From Thermodesulfobacteriota bacterium (GTDB taxonomy: Bacteria; Desulfobacterota; Desulfocorpusculales; Desulfocorpusculum), in assembly GCA_028275295.1 (NCBI GenBank), contig JAPWUY010000098.1, positions 1 to 6,822 of the forward strand: a stretch of DNA of 6,822 nt, read 5' to 3'. Below, in pieces: positions 1-6,371 of the stretch. Each line of letters begins with the position of its first letter. The stretch's first letter is position 1. The translations under genes and the position numbers were made by a program. The notes under the pieces were generated by a model. It worked only from the letters and a program-made list of their open reading frames with translations, was not told the DNA's origin and ran no database searches.

Positions 1-1499
1 AGGGCTTCCTCCAGCACAGAAGCGGACATGAGCTTCCTCCTGATCCTCTCGTTTCTGTCCGCCAGGTAACCCGCCTCGAGGCTCTGCCTCATGGCCGAGG
101 GAAACAGGGTCTCGAGGATCTTGACTCCATCGCCCTTGCTCCCTGTTTCCACGAGCCTGAGAGCCTCGTTCTCGAGCACGTCGAGAAGGGAACGGAATAC
201 CTCTCTGTCGGGCTCCTCCATGGCCTTGGTGAGGGCGAACTTGGTGAGAGCTTGAGCCACCCTGCCTCCTCCTTGCATGCATCTTGCGATCTCGAGAAGT
301 TGGGGAAGGTTCTCGGCCGTGGCCTTCCTCACGCTCCATTCAGTGTGGTTGAGGCCAGCGAGAAATCTGCGCATGACCTTGATGGCATCCTGGCCTCTGC
401 CTTCATCCAGGAGTTCCTTGGCCAGTTGAGGGGCCGCCGCGACAGCCTGCTGGGTGAGGGGACCGCCTTTGAGGAAGACGAGGAGCTTGTCATCGAGGGA
501 CAGGGGTTCCTCTTCCAAGTATCTCATGAATTCTTCGGGGGATATGCCGTAGTCTCTGAGCTTGCTTCTCAGCTCAGGCATAAGTTGTTCCAGCATGGAC
601 TTCTCCTGGACCAAGGAGCGAACGAGGCCTGTCCTCTCCCTCGGGTCCTGAATGGTCGCCATGCCATGGGCCAGTATCTCGGCCACAACATTCGGGGGGA
701 GCATTGGCACGAGCTCCCTCAGCCAAGAGGGGAGTTGGCCCTCTTCATTGCGGGCCTCTCGAAACAAGGAGATTCTCTGGTCCACCTCCATCCCCACAAT
801 CACCTGGGCGAGCCTCTCCTTGAACTGCTCCCATGCCTCTGGCCTTTCGGAAAGGAGATCCTCCATGAGGGTGAGGAGCCTTCGGGAAGCCAAGGTGGCC
901 CTCTCTCGGAGCTCCTCCTCGGTCATTCCCTCACCGGAGATGATCTCGCTGAAGGCCCTCGGACTGGAAAGAAGGTACTCGGCCAGCGCATCCCTGTAAC
1001 CTTGGGGGACGGATCCCTCGCGAAGGAACCTCCTGATGAGCGCCTGGCCTATGGATGTGTGGTCCATTGGCGTGGGGCTTATGGCGTGGACGAAGATCCT
1101 CGTCACCCCTTTGGAAGAGAGTTCCTTTTCCAGGCTTCGCTGGTCCAAGGGATGCGTTCGACGCTCGCCGAGGAGCTCAACCAGCACCAGGAGCTCCTGA
1201 TTGCTGACCCCCCTGGTGAGGGTTATACCTTGGATGCCCTTTCTCATGAGCTCGGAGGCAAAGGCGGAGAGGAAGGGGCTTTGGGGAAGAGGTCTCCCCT
1301 CCACGAGCACGTGCTCCCTGGCAATCTGGATGAAGATCTGGGCCCTGGATTCGAGGGCTTCCTGGGCCACATTGGTGAGCTGCTCGAGTATCCTCTGGAA
1401 TGCTGGATGGCCATGGGAGTACATGGCGAGATGCCTGCCGGCCACAGTGAGAAGCCTTATGAGCTCCTGTACGAGGGTCCATTCTTTGGGTTGAGACAT
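1..1499 (-). CDS. HEAT/ARM-like helical-repeat protein, C-terminus off the left edge
   Basis: This gene is open from its ATG at 1499-1497 to the left edge (499 codons seen, no stop reached). A Shine-Dalgarno GAGGG lies 9 nt upstream (1509-1513), with a good promoter behind it. The product is almost wholly amphipathic helix, with Leu/Ala/Glu/Arg-rich segments suggesting HEAT- or armadillo-type repeats. Residues 1-110 look like the N-terminal helical module seen in deltaproteobacterial HEAT-repeat and HD-GYP proteins: a YSHGHPAF motif at 27-34, then a VLVEGRPLP strand and a short domain ending in a RGVSNQELL-type helix. No signal peptide, membrane segment or catalytic motif is visible, so it is probably cytoplasmic, perhaps a scaffold or regulator. 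The missing C-terminus could carry an enzymatic domain such as HD-GYP. It is transcribed away from the envelope operon, so a shared role is not implied. The reading frame is secure; the family assignment is from pattern memory and the function is unknown. Confidence 0.8.
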   Translation of the reverse strand, partial: MSQPKEWTLVQELIRLLTVAGRHLAMYSHGHPAFQRILEQLTNVAQEALESRAQIFIQIAREHVLVEGRPLPQSPFLSAFASELMRKGIQGITLTRGVSNQELLVLVELLGERRTHPLDQRSLEKELSSKGVTRIFVHAISPTPMDHTSIGQALIRRFLREGSVPQGYRDALAEYLLSSPRAFSEIISGEGMTEEELRERATLASRRLLTLMEDLLSERPEAWEQFKERLAQVIVGMEVDQRISLFREARNEEGQLPSWLRELVPMLPPNVVAEILAHGMATIQDPRERTGLVRSLVQEKSMLEQLMPELRSKLRDYGISPEEFMRYLEEEPLSLDDKLLVFLKGGPLTQQAVAAAPQLAKELLDEGRGQDAIKVMRRFLAGLNHTEWSVRKATAENLPQLLEIARCMQGGGRVAQALTKFALTKAMEEPDREVFRSLLDVLENEALRLVETGSKGDGVKILETLFPSAMRQSLEAGYLADRNERIRRKLMSASVLEEA

Positions 1500-1533
1500 G
1501 ACTGTTTGCCCTCTTCCCAGAATCGGGCAAGGA

Positions 1534-1562
1534 AGTATAACTCTTGCAAAGCCCAAAATCAA
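1534..1562 (-). promoter_or_regulatory. Sigma-70-type promoter for the helical-repeat gene
   Basis: Read on the minus strand, TTGATT (1562-1557, 4 of 6 consensus bases) is followed by a 17-bp spacer and TATACT (1539-1534, 5 of 6). Transcription would start near 1527, giving a leader of about 28 nt that contains the GAGGG ribosome site and the ATG at 1499. Spacing and position both fit a real promoter; no experimental start site is known. Confidence 0.6.
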
Positions 1563-1799
1563 CGAAACTATTGGGAATCCCGCGACAAAAAGGGTACGAA
1601 TAGGGCCTGTCGAGCCTTTCACATAGATGGATGTAAGCGGTCTTCCCGAGATCTCTGTCAATTACAGGAGAGGAAAGAAGGGCTCTCGGGGTGGGGGAGA
1701 AGAGGGTTGGGAAGAGCCGGGGAGGTCTCTCCCCCAATCCGAGAAGAGGTTCGATGGCTCGACAAAGTTAAGGAAAAACTTGAAGTTGAGAGGCCAAAT

Positions 1800-1828
1800 T
1801 TGACAGACACAAAGGTTTCATCTATGCT
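1800..1828 (+). promoter_or_regulatory. Sigma-70-type promoter for the bamD-lptA / tol operon
   Basis: A perfect -35 hexamer TTGACA (1800-1805) is separated by exactly 17 bp from TATGCT (1823-1828, 4 of 6 consensus bases). The predicted start is near 1835, giving a leader of about 30 nt to the TTG at 1865 or 48 nt to the preferred ATG at 1883. Because genes downstream are 25 bp apart or less and no terminator is visible, this promoter probably serves the whole plus-strand operon. Confidence 0.65.
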
Positions 1829-1882
1829 AGGAATTTATCGAGGATACGGAGAGGGGATTCCATCTTGGGCTGGGATGACACC

Positions 1883-4288
1883 ATGAAATGGACATCGATC
1901 GCGCGATTTGGTCTTGCGATCTCAATGGGATTGGCTCTGGCCTCGTGCTCCATGGATAAACCCATCCAACCTCCCAAGGGCAAGACAGCAGAGGAGCTCT
2001 ACAAGCAGGGGACCTCGCAGCTCGAGCAGAAGAACTACAAGCAGGCACTCGAGAACTTTTACAAGCTCAAATACGACTTTCCATCTGAGGCCGCAGCGGT
2101 CATGGCAGACCTAAAGATAGCCGATGCCCATTATGCCAACAAGGAGTACACCGAGGCCATAGAGGCCTACGAGGAGGTCAGGAAGACACATCCCGCAAGT
2201 CCCTACATCCCATACGTCATATATATGCTGGGCATGTGCCACTATAACAAGAGCCTGAGTGTGGACAGGGATCAGACGGAGACGGAGAAGGCCCTCACGG
2301 AATTTCAGTACCTTCTCACCCACTTCTCCCACACACCTTATGCTTACGATGCCCACGAAAAGGCCCAGGAGTGCCTGAAGAAGCTATCGGATCACGAAGT
2401 CTATGTTGGGGATTTCTACTACAAGATGGGCAAATATGGGGCTGCCATCCAGAGGTACGAGGCCGCAATAGCCAAGTATCCCACAGTGCCCCTTGCCGAG
2501 GAGGTTCTCTTCAGATTGGCCGAGGCATACCAGGAGACAAAACAACCTGAGAAGGCAGCCAAGACCCTGAAAGTCCTATTGCAGCAATACCCGAAAGGTA
2601 AGTATGCTTCCAAGGCTCAGAAGCTCCTCGAGGGAGAACTGGCTCATGTGGCCTCATCGGGTGACTTGCCCAGGGAAGCAACCCCTTCTCCTCCGTCCAG
2701 GGCCCAGGAAGAGCCCAAAAGGCAGATGGAGGCCTCAGCTCCCATCTTTTTGGGAGAAAAGGAAGCGCCATCCGAGCCTGCCAAGATAAGACCTGAAGCG
2801 CCCAGAGCAGAGGAGCCGAGAAAAGAGGTCGAGCTCCAGACAGGGCCAATAGCTCAAGTCTCTTCCTCGGCCCCCCAATGGCCCCAGGGGCCCAATATGG
2901 TTAGGGAGGAAAAAAGGGAGGAGTTCGAAAGGTCCGAAGACGCCCTGAAGGACAAGGGAGACCCATCCCAGATTCAGGATTCGGGGAGGAAACCGGAACC
3001 GGATAGGGCTTCCACCCCAGAGCCATCCAAGGGAAGTGAACCTGTGAAGATGGAGGTTGGACTGGCTCCGGCTGCCCCAGAGGAATCTCCTTCGGTTGGT
3101 GGTGAGAAAAAGACAAAGGATACAAGTTCAGGGTCGGCAAAAGGGGAGGCAGTGGGATTCGGAGAGCTGAGAAGCGATAAGCCCATCAACATAACTGCCG
3201 ACAGAATGGATGCCTTTCAGAAGGAGAACAGGGTGATATTCGAGGGAAATGTTGTTGTTCAACAGGAGGAGACTTTCCTCTATGCCAAGAAGATAATTGC
3301 GGACATGGCTCCCCAGAAGGAAGGCGGTGGCATAAAGAAGGTTGTGGCCTTGGAGAACGTGAGAATAACCCAGAATGACAGGGTGGCAACTTGCGACAGG
3401 GCAGAGTTCGACAATGTCACGAGGACAATCGAGCTCCATGGCAATCCCAAGATCTGGCAGGGCAAGGACTGGATTGACGGGCAGAAGGTAACGGTGCAAT
3501 TGGACCAGGAGAAGATGACCGTTGTCGGGACACCTGATAAGAGGGTGTCCGCGGTCTTGCATCCCAAGCCTCAGAGGAAAGAGGACGAATCCGGGCAGAA
3601 AGCCGAGGCATCCTCTCCCGAGAGGCGGAAGATGATCGCATCTTTCGCGCCAACCGAGGTCGAATCGAAGGCCTCCAAGGGGCAAGCCAAGGCCGATAAG
3701 CCAAAGGGAAAGACCCATGAGGACAAGGGTCCGGAACCCCAGGTACATGAAAAAGGCGAGACCCCCTCGACCCCGTCCCCGGAGACTCCGAGGCCCCAGG
3801 CCCTTGCCATTTCCACAAAGGCGGTTGCAGCCGAGGAAGAGGCAGCTAGGATAGCGGCAAAGGCTCCAAGAGGCCAGGAGTCCTCCTCATACCAGGTCAA
3901 GGGGGGGGAGGCCAAGAAAGAGACCAAAGCTCAAGAGCCTGAGCCCCTGGAAAGGTTCCTGGAGAAGTGGAGGAGGGCCTGGGAGTCCAAGGACATAGAA
4001 TCCTACATGTCCTTTTACTCCAAGAAGTTCAAATCCGGCTCCATGGACTGGAATGGTTGGAGGAACTACAAGGCCAATACCTTCAAGAAGACTGGCACCA
4101 TAAAGGTGGTGATAGAGTCCGTCCAGTCCAGGAAGGTGGGGGAGAAGGTTCAGGTCTCATTTGTCCAGAGATATAGCGCTGACAAACACTCGGACTATGG
4201 TATCAAGGAGTTGGTGATAGTCAAAGAGGAAGGCCAATGGCGCATTGTGGCCGAAGGCTGGAGGCCCATTAAGGAGAAATCCTCTTGA
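1883..4288 (+). CDS. BamD-LptA-NTF2 fusion lipoprotein
   Basis: 801 residues, three modules. A lipoprotein signal ends in lipobox LASC (Cys22); Ser at +2 favours the outer membrane. Residues 35-252 are TPR repeats matching BamD, with the hallmark segment HPASPYIPYVIYMLG (103-117); BamD is the lipoprotein of the BAM complex that assembles beta-barrel proteins. Residues 431-549 form a full LptA/OstA domain: DKPINITADRM start, FEGNV at 453-457, then repeating beta strands; LptA carries LPS across the periplasm. Residues 690-796 are NTF2/SnoaL-like (FLEKWRRAWESKDIESYMSFY start, GQWRIVAEGW end), like the C-terminal domain of Cds6-type proteins. Pro/Glu/Lys-rich linkers fill about 253-430 and 550-686. 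ATG 1883 was chosen because it begins a classic signal peptide; an in-frame TTG at 1865 has a stronger Shine-Dalgarno (1848-1856) and would add six residues. No frameshift is seen within the 801 codons. Module identities are confident; joint function is inference. Confidence 0.9.
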   Translation: MKWTSIARFGLAISMGLALASCSMDKPIQPPKGKTAEELYKQGTSQLEQKNYKQALENFYKLKYDFPSEAAAVMADLKIADAHYANKEYTEAIEAYEEVRKTHPASPYIPYVIYMLGMCHYNKSLSVDRDQTETEKALTEFQYLLTHFSHTPYAYDAHEKAQECLKKLSDHEVYVGDFYYKMGKYGAAIQRYEAAIAKYPTVPLAEEVLFRLAEAYQETKQPEKAAKTLKVLLQQYPKGKYASKAQKLLEGELAHVASSGDLPREATPSPPSRAQEEPKRQMEASAPIFLGEKEAPSEPAKIRPEAPRAEEPRKEVELQTGPIAQVSSSAPQWPQGPNMVREEKREEFERSEDALKDKGDPSQIQDSGRKPEPDRASTPEPSKGSEPVKMEVGLAPAAPEESPSVGGEKKTKDTSSGSAKGEAVGFGELRSDKPINITADRMDAFQKENRVIFEGNVVVQQEETFLYAKKIIADMAPQKEGGGIKKVVALENVRITQNDRVATCDRAEFDNVTRTIELHGNPKIWQGKDWIDGQKVTVQLDQEKMTVVGTPDKRVSAVLHPKPQRKEDESGQKAEASSPERRKMIASFAPTEVESKASKGQAKADKPKGKTHEDKGPEPQVHEKGETPSTPSPETPRPQALAISTKAVAAEEEAARIAAKAPRGQESSSYQVKGGEAKKETKAQEPEPLERFLEKWRRAWESKDIESYMSFYSKKFKSGSMDWNGWRNYKANTFKKTGTIKVVIESVQSRKVGEKVQVSFVQRYSADKHSDYGIKELVIVKEEGQWRIVAEGWRPIKEKSS
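3901..3908 (+). repeat. G8 homopolymer inside the fusion gene
   Basis: Eight consecutive G residues encode Gly-Gly with parts of the flanking Lys and Glu codons in the second linker, just before the NTF2-like domain. A one-base slip here would leave the BamD and LptA modules intact but remove the C-terminal domain. The run itself is seen directly; any role in slippage is inference. Confidence 0.85.
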
Positions 4289-4304
4289 AGGACGGGGGGA
4301 GACG

Positions 4305-5132
4305 ATGAGCCATTTTCCTTGGTGGTACTTGGTTGTGGCCGCCCCAGGTGCAACGGGGCGATGGAGCCTGGTGGATCTCATAAGGGATTCGGGAACGGAA
4401 GTCTGGATGGTATTGCTAATTCTCTTGGGCTTCTCGGTTGTGTCATGGGCGGTCATAATATCCAAAATAATGCTTCTCAGGAAGACCAAGAGGGAGACAG
4501 AGGCCTTCTTCAGATCCTATGAGCAACAGCCCACCTTCTCGGCCATTTACAAGGACATAGAGGCCCAAGAGTTGCATTCCAATCCCTTCGCCGCCATATT
4601 CCTCAAGGGGTATAGGGAACTTTTGAGAATATCCGCCTCTCCCCAAGGCGCGAGGGCCCAGGAGCAGGGGGTGAGGGAGCCGGCTAGGCTGGCTGTGGAG
4701 TGGACGGGCCTGGAGAGCGTGGAGAGGGCAGTGAGGCAGGAAGGGGCCTTTCAGGTGCACAGGTACGAGAGGGCCCTAAGTTTTCTGGCCACAACGGGAA
4801 GCACAGCCCCCTTTGTGGGCCTTTTCGGGACGGTCCTGGGGATAATCCGCTCCTTTCACGAGATAGGTATGAGGGGGTCCGCTTCCCTGGCAACAGTGGC
4901 TCCTGGGATATCAGAAGCACTGGTTGCGACAGCAGCCGGCCTTGCAGCGGCAATACCGGCAGTGGTAGCGTACAACTACTTCGTCCAGAGGATCAGGGGG
5001 ATCGCCTCTGAGATGGATCAGTTCATCACTGAGTTCCTGAACCTCGTACAGAGACAGCTGAGACCGTCCGTTACCCGTTCTTCTGGGGGATCAGTGGGCG
5101 AGGAGGCGAGGCGTCAATCCCTCAAGGGGTGA
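4305..5132 (+). CDS. tolQ: TolQ, proton-channel subunit of the Tol-Pal motor
   Basis: 275-residue inner-membrane protein of the MotA/TolQ/ExbB family. With TolR it converts proton flow into movement of TolA for outer-membrane constriction and integrity. Three membrane helices are visible: about 33-53; about 160-185, with the family signature ATTGSTAPFVGLFGTV (162-177); and about 203-228, with GISEALVATAAGLAAAIPAV (201-220) followed by AYN. Thr176 in GTV and Thr209 in ATA match the conserved pore threonines of the family. A cytoplasmic loop of about 100 residues separates helices 1 and 2, as usual. ATG 4305 was chosen over an in-frame ATG at 4245 because the latter lies inside the upstream gene; a G-rich ribosome site (4294-4301) sits just ahead. 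The gap to the fusion gene is 16 bp. ExbB is the alternative name, but the tolR-tolA-tolB neighbours decide for TolQ. Confidence 0.95.
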   Translation: MSHFPWWYLVVAAPGATGRWSLVDLIRDSGTEVWMVLLILLGFSVVSWAVIISKIMLLRKTKRETEAFFRSYEQQPTFSAIYKDIEAQELHSNPFAAIFLKGYRELLRISASPQGARAQEQGVREPARLAVEWTGLESVERAVRQEGAFQVHRYERALSFLATTGSTAPFVGLFGTVLGIIRSFHEIGMRGSASLATVAPGISEALVATAAGLAAAIPAVVAYNYFVQRIRGIASEMDQFITEFLNLVQRQLRPSVTRSSGGSVGEEARRQSLKG

Positions 5133-5144
5133 GGAGGAAACCAC

Positions 5145-5564
5145 ATGCCTGCTCCAACACAGCGAATCGGCACCATGATGTCGGAGATAAACGTCGTGCC
5201 CCTGGTGGATGTGGTCCTGGTCCTTTTGATAATATTCATGATAACTGCCCCCATGTTGCAGACCGGGGTCGACGTGGATCTTCCCAAGACCACGACCAAG
5301 CCAATGCCCACCGAGGAGGAAAGGGTGGTCGTGACCCTCACCAAGGAGAAGAAGATATTCGTGGACAAGTACGAGGTGCCACCGGATCAGTTGAAAGAGA
5401 GGATGAAGGCAATCCTGGAAAGGAGGGTCAACAGGGAAGTCTTCTTGCGGGCCGACCAGGCCCTCCCGTACGGAGAGGTCATGGCCTTGATGGCCACCTT
5501 GAGGGAGGCTGGTGTGGAGAAGTTGGGGATGGTGACTGAACCCCTGGAGGTGAAAAGGCATTGA
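5145..5564 (+). CDS. tolR: TolR, ExbD-family stator partner of TolQ
   Basis: 139-residue protein of the ExbD/TolR family. It has a short cytoplasmic N-terminus, one membrane helix at about 18-38 beginning INVVPLVDVVLVLLIIFMI, and a periplasmic domain of about 100 residues. Asp22 in the helix corresponds to the essential proton-carrying Asp (Asp23 of E. coli TolR). The motif SEINVVPLVD is near-diagnostic for the family. The periplasmic part ends with a VxLRADQALPYGEVM-like segment (FLRADQALPYGEVMALMATL, residues 101-120), typical of the dimerising, peptidoglycan-contacting domain. The ATG follows a strong GGAGG (5133-5137) at 7-nt spacing and begins 12 bp after tolQ ends; the tolR stop overlaps the start of the next gene. 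ExbD is the alternative, but the tolB gene downstream supports TolR. Confidence 0.95.
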   Translation: MPAPTQRIGTMMSEINVVPLVDVVLVLLIIFMITAPMLQTGVDVDLPKTTTKPMPTEEERVVVTLTKEKKIFVDKYEVPPDQLKERMKAILERRVNREVFLRADQALPYGEVMALMATLREAGVEKLGMVTEPLEVKRH

Positions 5565-6346
5565 CTGGGGCGGGATCCTGGGGGGAAAGGGAGAGAGGAG
5601 GCCATCCATCTTGGCACTGGATGGTCCTCATCTCCTTGGCCATTCATGCAGTGGGCATTGCCCTGGTTGCAGGACTGGAGAAGTATCTCCCCAGGAGATC
5701 TCTTGAGTTGAATGCCATCTCGGTGCGGTTGGTTGGCTCTGTGCCAGGGCCTGCTCTCACCGAGAGCTCGAGCAAAGGGGCAAGGTCCTCCGAAGCCCCA
5801 TCAGGGGTCAAGGTCCAGGAGGAGGCTCCCAAGGCCTCTTCCAAGAAGGTTCCCATCCCGGTACCCCAGGCCGAGAGAAAGGCCGTCAGCATCCAGCCCA
5901 CGGAGATGAAAACTCCGGAGAGATCCCAACCCACCCCCATTCCAGAGGAAAAGGGGACCCAGAAGAAGGGTGAAGGTGGCACTCAAGGCGTTTCCCCTTC
6001 TGGCTCAGGCCCAAAGGTGGCAGCGACTCAGCAAGGAGGCGGTGGAGGAGGCACTCTCAGCCCGGAAGAGGCCAGGTATTTGCAAATGCTCCAGGAAAGG
6101 ATAGAGGAGAGCTGGCGGGCTTATGTGCCAGCGGGAGAAGGGGGGGTTCTGGGGGAGGTGAGAATCCAGATATCCCGCGATGGGAAAATACGGGAGCTCA
6201 CGTTCCTCAAGGGATCGGGAAAGAGCCATGTGGACTCTTCCATAGTCAGTGCCTTGAACAAGGTCGTCCTCCCACCACCCCCTCCTACACTGGCAGAAAG
6301 GCCCCTCATCCTGCGTTTCTGGCCCTCAGGGCCTGGAAAGAGCTGA
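5561..6346 (+). CDS. tolA: TolA/TonB-family periplasm-spanning transducer
   Basis: 261 residues if translation starts at TTG 5561, whose last two bases lie in the tolR stop codon (4-bp overlap, translational coupling likely); GGAGG at 5546-5550 is 10 nt upstream. The only nearby in-frame ATG (5621) lacks a good ribosome site and would trim the positive N-terminus. One membrane helix at about 20-39 carries S25-x3-H29, the SxxxH motif by which TonB and TolA contact ExbB/TolQ. A Pro/Lys/Glu/Ser-rich linker (about 60-155) and a run of six Gly (about 160-165) lead to a C-terminal TonB/TolA-type domain (171-257): YLQMLQERIEESW, then VRIQISRDGKIRELTFLKGSG and VDSSIVSALNKVVLPPPPP. The linker is Pro-rich like TonB rather than the long Ala/Lys helix of E. 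coli TolA, and the protein is shorter than that TolA. The position between tolR and tolB argues for TolA function; sequence alone would say 'energy transducer TonB'. Confidence 0.85.
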   Translation: MTGAGSWGERERGGHPSWHWMVLISLAIHAVGIALVAGLEKYLPRRSLELNAISVRLVGSVPGPALTESSSKGARSSEAPSGVKVQEEAPKASSKKVPIPVPQAERKAVSIQPTEMKTPERSQPTPIPEEKGTQKKGEGGTQGVSPSGSGPKVAATQQGGGGGGTLSPEEARYLQMLQERIEESWRAYVPAGEGGVLGEVRIQISRDGKIRELTFLKGSGKSHVDSSIVSALNKVVLPPPPPTLAERPLILRFWPSGPGKS

Positions 6347-6350
6347 TGAC

Positions 6351-6365
6351 ATCTCCCGGGGGAGG
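6351..6365 (+). promoter_or_regulatory. tolB ribosome-binding site with possible masking hairpin
   Basis: The Shine-Dalgarno GGGGGAGG (6358-6365) precedes the tolB GTG by 6 nt. Its GGAG (6361-6364) can pair with CTCC (6353-6356) around a CGGG loop, forming a small hairpin right after the tolA stop. Ribosomes finishing tolA would open it, so it may couple tolB translation to tolA. The ribosome site is clear; the hairpin is short and its effect is inferred. Confidence 0.5.
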
Positions 6366-6371
6366 ATTGAT

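Larger units (their letters stand above)
1500..1882. other. Divergent intergenic region (383 bp) with two promoters
   Basis: No convincing gene is seen here. The region holds the outward-facing promoters at 1534-1562 (minus) and 1800-1828 (plus). Between them, about 240 bp contain purine-rich, G-run sequence (1681-1715) and small inverted repeats: GGGGAG (1719-1724) with CTCCCC (1729-1734) around a 4-base loop, and GGCTCT (1681-1686) with AGAGCC (1713-1718). Neither repeat is followed by a T run, so they do not look like intrinsic terminators. They could be operator sites or simply chance in a G-rich stretch. Confidence 0.6.

Noticed and set aside
1656..1661. Second minus-strand TTGACA as a -35 box
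   Set aside because: The sequence at 16-19 bp spacing gives at best 3 of 6 -10 matches, while the promoter at 1534-1562 is better placed and better matched.
1719..1734. GGGGAG/CTCCCC hairpin as a terminator
   Set aside because: No T run follows on either strand, and no gene ends towards it.
1177..1737. Minus-strand open frame of 186 codons
   Set aside because: Out of frame with the real minus-strand gene from 1499 down; it is Pro/Ser/Arg-rich, has no recognisable motif and crosses the intergenic promoter region.
252..1886. Long plus-strand open frame of 544 codons
   Set aside because: It lies antisense to the minus-strand gene, which gives a coherent helical protein with a good ribosome site and promoter. 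The plus translation has no family resemblance, has mirror-type His/Leu/Gly-rich composition, and runs through the promoter region.
3128..3748. Minus-strand open frame of 206 codons opposite the LptA region
   Set aside because: Antisense shadow of the clearly recognisable LptA module; no ribosome site or family features.
4245..4304. Extended tolQ start at ATG 4245
   Set aside because: It would overlap the upstream gene by 44 bases and add a non-conserved Arg/Pro/Gly-rich stretch; ATG 4305 has its own ribosome site.
4305..5564. Assignment as exbB-exbD
   Set aside because: The sequences alone allow it, but the immediate downstream tolA-type and tolB genes make a Tol operon the better reading.
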